Assembly: GCA_028275025.1 (NCBI GenBank)
Contig: JAQCNM010000086.1
Span: 1 to 34,668 of the forward strand
Direction: 5' to 3'
DNA: 34,668 bases
Origin: Halovenus sp.
GTDB taxonomy: Archaea; Halobacteriota; Halobacteria; Halobacteriales; Haloarculaceae
Shown piece after piece: positions 31,400-34,668 of this stretch (positions within the stretch are counted from its first letter, which is position 1; every line of letters begins with the position of its first letter). The position numbers were made by a program, and so were the translations under genes. The notes under the pieces were generated by a model that had not been told where the DNA came from, did no database searches, and saw only the letters and a list, made by a program, of their open reading frames with translations.

Positions 31400-32098
31400 C
31401 TACCTCAACCGGTCACCGGCACGCGCGAGCGCCGTCTCGTCACCCTCGCACCAGTAGCGGCTCACGTCACGGACAGCCCGGACCAGTCGCTCGGCCGCGA
31501 CGGGATCGACATCGCCGTCGAGTGCCTCGATACGCTTCTGTCGTGGCCGTATCGCGGAGAGCACCCGGTCGAGTTCGGGCTCCCCGTTCCCGCGGACCTG
31601 CCGGAGATCCGAGAGGTACGTGTCGACACTCGCCGCGACCGCGAGGCCGCGCTCCGGGTGGAGTGTCTCGGGCACCTCCGCCGGTGTGGGTCGTTCGCCG
31701 CTGTCTGCCCCGCCCAACAGTCCGAGGAGGTAGAGCTCCTCGTCGTCTGTGACGTCCATCACCCGACCCAGCGTCGTGCCGACCCGGCGGAGTTCGGCCG
31801 CCGCGAGGTGTGTCCCGTCGAACGGCCGTAGCTCGCCTGCGTGAACGAACCCGGCGGTCTGGAGGTACTCCGCGGCCGTGTCGGCGGCCGTGTCTGCAAC
31901 AGCCCGCAGCGGCTCCTCCCCGACCTGTTCACGAACCGACGTGAGGTCGAACCGGCCTCCCCCGGCGGTGTGTGCCGCCGCCGCCTCGACACTGACACTC
32001 CGTGGGCTCCCGCAGTCGGGGCAGGTTATCTCGCCCGTCTCGTAGTACGACCAGCGCGCCCCACACGCCGTACACTCGCGCTCGCCGCGTAGCTCCAT
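31400..32098 (-). CDS. TFIIB-type zinc-finger protein (DUF7117-like)
   Basis: A 232-residue soluble protein. It starts with a zinc ribbon (CTACGARW at residues 9-16, CPDCG about 15 residues later). A helical acidic region follows, rich in Ala, Glu and Arg, with AADTAAEYLQTAGFVHAGEL and DDEELYLLGLLGGA. It resembles haloarchaeal proteins annotated as TFIIB-type zinc ribbon or DUF7117. The role is unknown; nucleic-acid binding is plausible from the ribbon only. ATG 32098 is used in place of the track's upstream start. It is divergent from trm5 across a 104-base spacer in which both genes have TATA-like elements. Confidence 0.72.
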   Translation of the reverse strand: MELRGERECTACGARWSYYETGEITCPDCGSPRSVSVEAAAAHTAGGGRFDLTSVREQVGEEPLRAVADTAADTAAEYLQTAGFVHAGELRPFDGTHLAAAELRRVGTTLGRVMDVTDDEELYLLGLLGGADSGERPTPAEVPETLHPERGLAVAASVDTYLSDLRQVRGNGEPELDRVLSAIRPRQKRIEALDGDVDPVAAERLVRAVRDVSRYWCEGDETALARAGDRLR

Positions 32099-32118
32099 GT
32101 CGGCGTGTACGACCCGGT

Positions 32119-32127
32119 GATTCAAAG
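32119..32127 (-). promoter_or_regulatory. TATA-like element of the zinc-finger (DUF7117-like) gene
   Basis: CTTTGAATC on the minus strand lies 21-29 bases before the ATG at 32098. Confidence 0.4.
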
Positions 32128-32170
32128 ATGCGGCGACTGGCTGTGACCCGCGCTCACCGTGGACCCGTCA

Positions 32171-32179
32171 GATTTACTC
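32171..32179 (+). promoter_or_regulatory. TATA-like element of trm5
   Basis: GATTTACTC lies 24-32 bases before the GTG at 32203. This decides in favour of that start over the upstream codons in the track. Confidence 0.55.
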
Positions 32180-32202
32180 CCGGGGCCGACCCAGCCACGA
32201 AC

Positions 32203-33192
32203 GTGACAGCCGTTCCCTGCGTTCGTGTCGACCGCGAGGCGGGCGAGCAGACCCGGGCACGACTCGCCGAGACCGGCCTCCTCGACCGGGACCACGAGAT
32301 CAGTCACGACGACGGCCACCTCTACATCCCGGTGACCGACGCCGACGCCGCCGGTCACGAGGGCCACACGGTCGTCACCTACGACGCCCCCCGGCGGGAG
32401 ACACAGACCACACCCGCGGAGCTTCTCTCCTTCGAGCCGTCGTACGAGCGCATCGGCGAGACGGCCCTCGTCGACGAGGACGACCCGGAACGGGCACGCG
32501 CCCTCGCCGACGCGCTGGTGGCGTCGGATATCCCCGTCGAGACGGTGCTCGACCGTGCCTCGAAAGTAAAGGGCCGCGAGCGGGTCCGTGAGTGGACCCC
32601 CCTCGTCGGTGACGACACCGAGGTCGTCCACCGCGAGCACGGTTCCGAGTTCGTGCTCGACCTCGCCGCGGTGTACTTCTCGCCGCGGCTGGCGACCGAG
32701 CGTCACCGCGTCACCCGGCAGGTGTCGGCCGGGGACCGGGTGTTCGACATGTTCGCCGGTGTCGGCCCCTTCGCGGTGCCGTTCGCGCGCCGGGGCGCGA
32801 CGGTCGTCGCCACCGATATCAACGAGACTGCCATCGCGTACCTCCGAGAGAACGCAGACCGCAACGGCGTCGGCGACCGTATCACCGCTATCCAGGGCGA
32901 CGTGACAGCCGTCGCCCCAGAGTACGAGGGCTGGGCAGACCGCCTGGTGATGAACCTCCCACACACGGCCGAGGAGTTTCTGGACACTGCCGTCACGCTC
33001 GCCGGTGACGAGTGTCGGGTTCACTACTACGACATGGCACCCGAGGACGACCGCTTCGGGCCCGGGGAACGGGCGGTCCGCGCGGCCGCGGAGCCGACAT
33101 ACGACGTGACCGTCGAGACCACCCGGACGGTCCGGTCGTACTCCCCACACGAGTACAATGTTGTTCTCGACGTGCTACTACAACGGTGCTGA
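32203..33192 (+). CDS. trm5: tRNA (guanine-37-N1)-methyltransferase, Trm5 type
   Basis: A 329-residue class I methyltransferase. It is expected to add a methyl group to N1 of G37 next to the tRNA anticodon, which prevents frameshifting. After an N-terminal D1-like domain (about 1-75) and the RVREWTPLVGDDTEVVHREHG region, the catalytic domain shows LAAVYFSPRLATERHR, motif I DMFAGVGPFAVPFA, ATDINETAI and the catalytic NLPHTAEEFLD loop. The length suits archaeal Trm5. GTG 32203 is chosen because of TATA spacing; the 67 upstream residues in the track overlap the divergent gene. Confidence 0.9.
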   Translation: MTAVPCVRVDREAGEQTRARLAETGLLDRDHEISHDDGHLYIPVTDADAAGHEGHTVVTYDAPRRETQTTPAELLSFEPSYERIGETALVDEDDPERARALADALVASDIPVETVLDRASKVKGRERVREWTPLVGDDTEVVHREHGSEFVLDLAAVYFSPRLATERHRVTRQVSAGDRVFDMFAGVGPFAVPFARRGATVVATDINETAIAYLRENADRNGVGDRITAIQGDVTAVAPEYEGWADRLVMNLPHTAEEFLDTAVTLAGDECRVHYYDMAPEDDRFGPGERAVRAAAEPTYDVTVETTRTVRSYSPHEYNVVLDVLLQRC

Positions 33193-33237
33193 CCCCGGCT
33201 GTGCCAGGCAACGGCGCCGACCAACATCGGCGGAACA

Positions 33238-33292
33238 AGTTCCAACAGAGTTCCAACAGAGTTTGCAGGCAGTTTCTCTGGAGTTTGAGAAA
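33238..33292. repeat. Five AGTT units phased at exactly 11 bases
   Basis: AGTT begins at 33238, 33249, 33260, 33271 and 33282. The first two 11-base units are identical (AGTTCCAACAG); the next three share AGTTT. The period is close to one helical turn and is not a codon multiple. A short dyad, TTGAG/CTCAA, follows at 33285-33299. It lies in the 229-base spacer between trm5 and a membrane gene. Confidence 0.85.
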
Positions 33293-33377
33293 CCCTCAAC
33301 TGTCGTCTCGGTCTGTGAGAGAACACGAGCGGAGCCCACGGTAACCCCATCCGACGAGCACGGTGTCGTAACCAAAC

Positions 33378-33388
33378 AGTAATATGAA
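33378..33388 (+). promoter_or_regulatory. TATA-like element of the membrane protein gene at 33422
   Basis: AGTAATATGAA lies 34-44 bases before the ATG at 33422, implying a short 5' leader of about ten bases. Confidence 0.4.
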
Positions 33389-33421
33389 CCTACACACAAC
33401 ATCAGACGAACGGAGTTACGT

Positions 33422-33763
33422 ATGGCATTCTGGATGAGTTCGGCAGTCGGGCTGGCCGTGGTGAACCTGGCACTGCTTGGTGTCCTCATCGCGGTCTGGC
33501 TGCGCAACTACCGGACGTTCCGGTCACCGATGCTGCTCGGCCTCCTGTTGTTCGCGGGTGTGTTGTCGGTCGAGAACATCGTCGCCATCGGTGCGTATCT
33601 CTCGACGGAGATGATATACGCCGGCGGAACGACCGCGATGTACGCGCTGGTCGGCCTGCGCGGCCTGCAGTTCGTCGCGCTGGGGTTCCTGACCGTGGTG
33701 ACACTGTTCCCGTCCGGACGACTCCGCCGGTCGCCGACCGACCCGGGACAGGAGACAGGGTGA
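33422..33763 (+). CDS. Small membrane protein (three to four segments)
   Basis: A 113-residue hypothetical membrane protein with hydrophobic segments near 6-27, 36-58 and 75-96. The segments are VGLAVVNLALLGVLIAVWL, MLLGLLLFAGVLSVENIVAI and LRGLQFVALGFLTVVTL. A short polar C-terminal tail follows. It resembles the small membrane proteins often found beside haloarchaeal winged-helix regulators (DUF7521-like), and such a regulator lies convergently next door. No function is assigned. Confidence 0.65.
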   Translation: MAFWMSSAVGLAVVNLALLGVLIAVWLRNYRTFRSPMLLGLLLFAGVLSVENIVAIGAYLSTEMIYAGGTTAMYALVGLRGLQFVALGFLTVVTLFPSGRLRRSPTDPGQETG

Positions 33764-33793
33764 CGTCTCGCCGACCTGCCCGGTGACCTCACG

Positions 33794-33958
33794 TCACCGG
33801 CGACTCAGGTGCACGAACACGCCGACAGCCAGCAGTTGCAGTGCACGCTGGACGGCGACGAGTACTGGTCTCTCCGGTTCGTCGACATCGAAACTCACCA
33901 CCAGCAGGAGTCCGACGGTGAGTGCCGACGACGCGGCCGCGACGGTGAACCGGTTCAC
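33794..33958 (-). CDS. Very small membrane protein coupled to the winged-helix regulator
   Basis: A 54-residue protein starting with GTG 33958 (VNRFTVAAASSALTVGLLLV). It has two hydrophobic segments flanking the charged loop DVDEPERPV, and ends in VHLSRR. The start overlaps the stop of the regulator gene by 4 bases (GTGA), so it is translationally coupled. It may be a shortened relative of the haloarchaeal DUF7521 membrane proteins that pair with such regulators. The ORF track shows it as the tail of a longer out-of-frame ORF (33794-34225). Confidence 0.6.
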   Translation of the reverse strand: MNRFTVAAASSALTVGLLLVVSFDVDEPERPVLVAVQRALQLLAVGVFVHLSRR

Positions 33959-34239
33959 CGGTCGTCTCTCATCTGCTCGGTGATCTGTTCGAACGTCTCC
34001 CTGTACTGCTCGAACCTGTCGGTGAGAAAGTAAAGCTCCGCGTACTCGCTTCCCCCCGGCTCCACCACGTCGTGTTCGGCGAGCGTATCGAGATGGTGCC
34101 GGACCGTGTTGTACTCGACATCGAGTTTGTCGGCGAGGCGGTTGGCGTTTCGTGGCCGCTCGTCGAGAAGGCGGATGATGCGGGCGCGGTTCTCTCCACC
34201 CCTGGTACCGGCGATCAGGTACCACAACGCCTTCTCCAT
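33955..34239 (-). CDS. Winged helix-turn-helix (ArsR-like) transcriptional regulator
   Basis: A 94-residue DNA-binding protein. The HTH spans about residues 18-66 (RIIRLLDERPRNANRLADKL, then VEYNTVRHHLDTLAEHDVVE). A wing and a C-terminal helix that may dimerise follow (FLTDRFEQYRETFEQITEQM). No metal-binding cysteines are present, so it is not a classic metal sensor. The paired small membrane protein suggests a membrane-linked signal or simple co-regulation. ATG 34239 has a TATA element 25-33 bases upstream. The 122 upstream residues in the track read through the tRNA gene and are spurious. Confidence 0.85.
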   Translation of the reverse strand: MEKALWYLIAGTRGGENRARIIRLLDERPRNANRLADKLDVEYNTVRHHLDTLAEHDVVEPGGSEYAELYFLTDRFEQYRETFEQITEQMRDDR

Positions 34240-34263
34240 CGTGCCAACATATCTCGTGGGAGT

Positions 34264-34272
34264 GGGATAAAC
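34264..34272 (-). promoter_or_regulatory. TATA-like element of the winged-helix regulator operon
   Basis: GTTTATCCC on the minus strand lies 25-33 bases before the ATG at 34239. Confidence 0.5.
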
Positions 34273-34351
34273 TGGTCGAAACAGTCCCGTGGCCGTCACC
34301 GGGTTCCGGTTTCGGTCGACCGAGGACGGCACGGTGGGTCGAGTCGCAACC

Positions 34352-34360
34352 CTTATGCGG
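34352..34360 (+). promoter_or_regulatory. TATA-like element of the tRNA gene
   Basis: CTTATGCGG lies 27-35 bases before the mature tRNA 5' end, the expected archaeal box A position. Confidence 0.45.
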
Positions 34361-34386
34361 CGTATCTGCAATAGATTCGTACTGGT

Positions 34387-34458
34387 GCCGGCGTAGCTCA
34401 GCGGTAGAGCGATTCCCTCGTAAGGAATAGGCCGAGGGTTCGAATCCCTCCGCCGGCT
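34387..34458 (+). tRNA. tRNA-Thr (anticodon CGT)
   Basis: A complete 72-base cloverleaf without intron. The acceptor stem GCCGGCG pairs with CGCCGGC, the D-arm is GCTC/GAGC with loop AGCGGTA, and the anticodon stem ATTCC/GGAAT has loop CTCGTAA, giving anticodon CGT (reads ACG). The T-arm is GAGGG/CCCTC with loop TTCGAAT. The discriminator base is T (34458), and CCA is not encoded. The downstream run of five T at 34465-34469 may end transcription. Confidence 0.96.
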
Positions 34459-34464
34459 TGATAC

Positions 34465-34469
34465 TTTTT
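34465..34469 (+). terminator. T-run after the tRNA gene
   Basis: Five T residues begin seven bases after the tRNA 3' end, a common archaeal termination signal. Confidence 0.45.
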
Positions 34470-34515
34470 GTTCAAAGCCCTTCGCGGTAACTGAGAATCG
34501 ATGTTCAACTACATC

Positions 34516-34525
34516 GTATAAGTTA
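34516..34525 (+). promoter_or_regulatory. TATA-like element before the partial reading frame
   Basis: GTATAAGTTA lies in AT-rich sequence 45-54 bases upstream of the first in-frame GTG (34570). If used, it would give a short leader. Confidence 0.3.
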
Positions 34526-34569
34526 CGGTGTAATTCGGGGCTCTGTCGTCGCCTATCGAGCAGTCGGGG

Positions 34570-34668
34570 GTGGTCGGCGTGAACCTCATCGAGACGGCCC
34601 CGCACGAGTTCAACGCGAACTTCAACTTCGATGGGGGACTCCAGCCGTACTTCGCGCTCGACCGGGCA
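34570..34668 (+). CDS. Partial reading frame of unknown function, cut by the window edge
   Basis: At least 33 codons are open to the end of the window, from the first GTG after a TAA at 34531-34533. The visible peptide (VVGVNLIETAPHEFNANFNF, then DGGLQPYFALDR) looks like genuine protein sequence with GC-rich third positions. The start is uncertain. The frame could equally be the 3' piece of a broken gene, as often found just after a tRNA used for integration. I do not recognise the family. Confidence 0.35.
   Translation, partial: MVGVNLIETAPHEFNANFNFDGGLQPYFALDRA

Noticed and set aside
32002-32202. 67-residue N-terminal extension of Trm5
   Set aside because: It overlaps the divergent zinc-finger gene and the trm5 promoter, and is basic where haloarchaeal proteins are acidic.
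33238-33259. Tandem AGTTCCAACAG considered as a CRISPR or IS terminal repeat
   Set aside because: No spacers, no transposase and no matching inverted copy in the window.
33955-34605. 216-residue version of the winged-helix regulator
   Set aside because: The upstream part is the antisense translation of the tRNA gene (SRRRDSNPRPIPYEG), a well-known spurious ORF.

Overview
The window is a high-GC, gene-dense stretch of a halophilic archaeal (class Halobacteria) chromosome. The support is direct. Predicted proteins are strongly acidic. Many genes have a TATA-like element about 25-30 bases upstream of the start codon and no evident ribosome binding site, as expected for leaderless mRNA. Several products are archaeal or haloarchaeal: proteasome beta subunit with an archaeal propeptide, Trm5-type tRNA methyltransferase, the haloarchaeal form of malate synthase, UPF0212/DUF555 and several haloarchaea-only DUF families. 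No genus is assigned.

Layout. 51-3602 (+): an Lhr-type helicase and a DUF457-like membrane metal-dependent hydrolase. 3692-6111 (-): a SAM methyltransferase, a DUF418 membrane protein and a pilin-like secreted protein, the last divergent from a small anchored protein (6186). 6730-11927 (+): malate synthase, DUF5778, a TraB-family membrane protein overlapping a site-2 protease, and purM. 11970-12924 (-): an XRE-CBS regulator and DUF555. 13055-14276 (+): psmB with a CinA-family protein 7 bases downstream. 14348-14665 (-): an MTH1187-type thiamine-binding protein.

14887-22907 (+) is the most distinctive block, a complete Dpp/Opp-type ABC importer: Tat lipoprotein binding protein, two permeases, two ATPases and a small membrane protein. 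From the first permease to the last gene, every junction overlaps by 1-4 bases. Nearly every subunit departs from the family norm. The binding protein looks circularly permuted. One permease has about 250 extra N-terminal residues with about five membrane segments. The first ATPase has about 95 extra residues between Walker A and the Q-loop. The second ATPase has about 150 extra C-terminal residues. This is my best candidate for an under-described system.

22908-23250 is the only gene-free stretch over 300 bases; it holds a hairpin and a probable gene relic. 23251-34239 is ordinary chromosome: cyclophilin, zinc-ribbon membrane protein, aminotransferase, cohesin-like secreted protein, sugar nucleotidyltransferase, a small HTH/zinc-ribbon regulator, an exonuclease-endonuclease-phosphatase protein, DUF5779, DUF7117, trm5, and a winged-helix regulator coupled to a tiny membrane protein. 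A tRNA-Thr(CGT) gene at 34387-34458 is followed by more AT-rich sequence and a reading frame that runs off the window, a plausible integration boundary.

I saw no CRISPR array, rRNA gene or intact insertion sequence. All family names come from reading the sequence; no database was searched.
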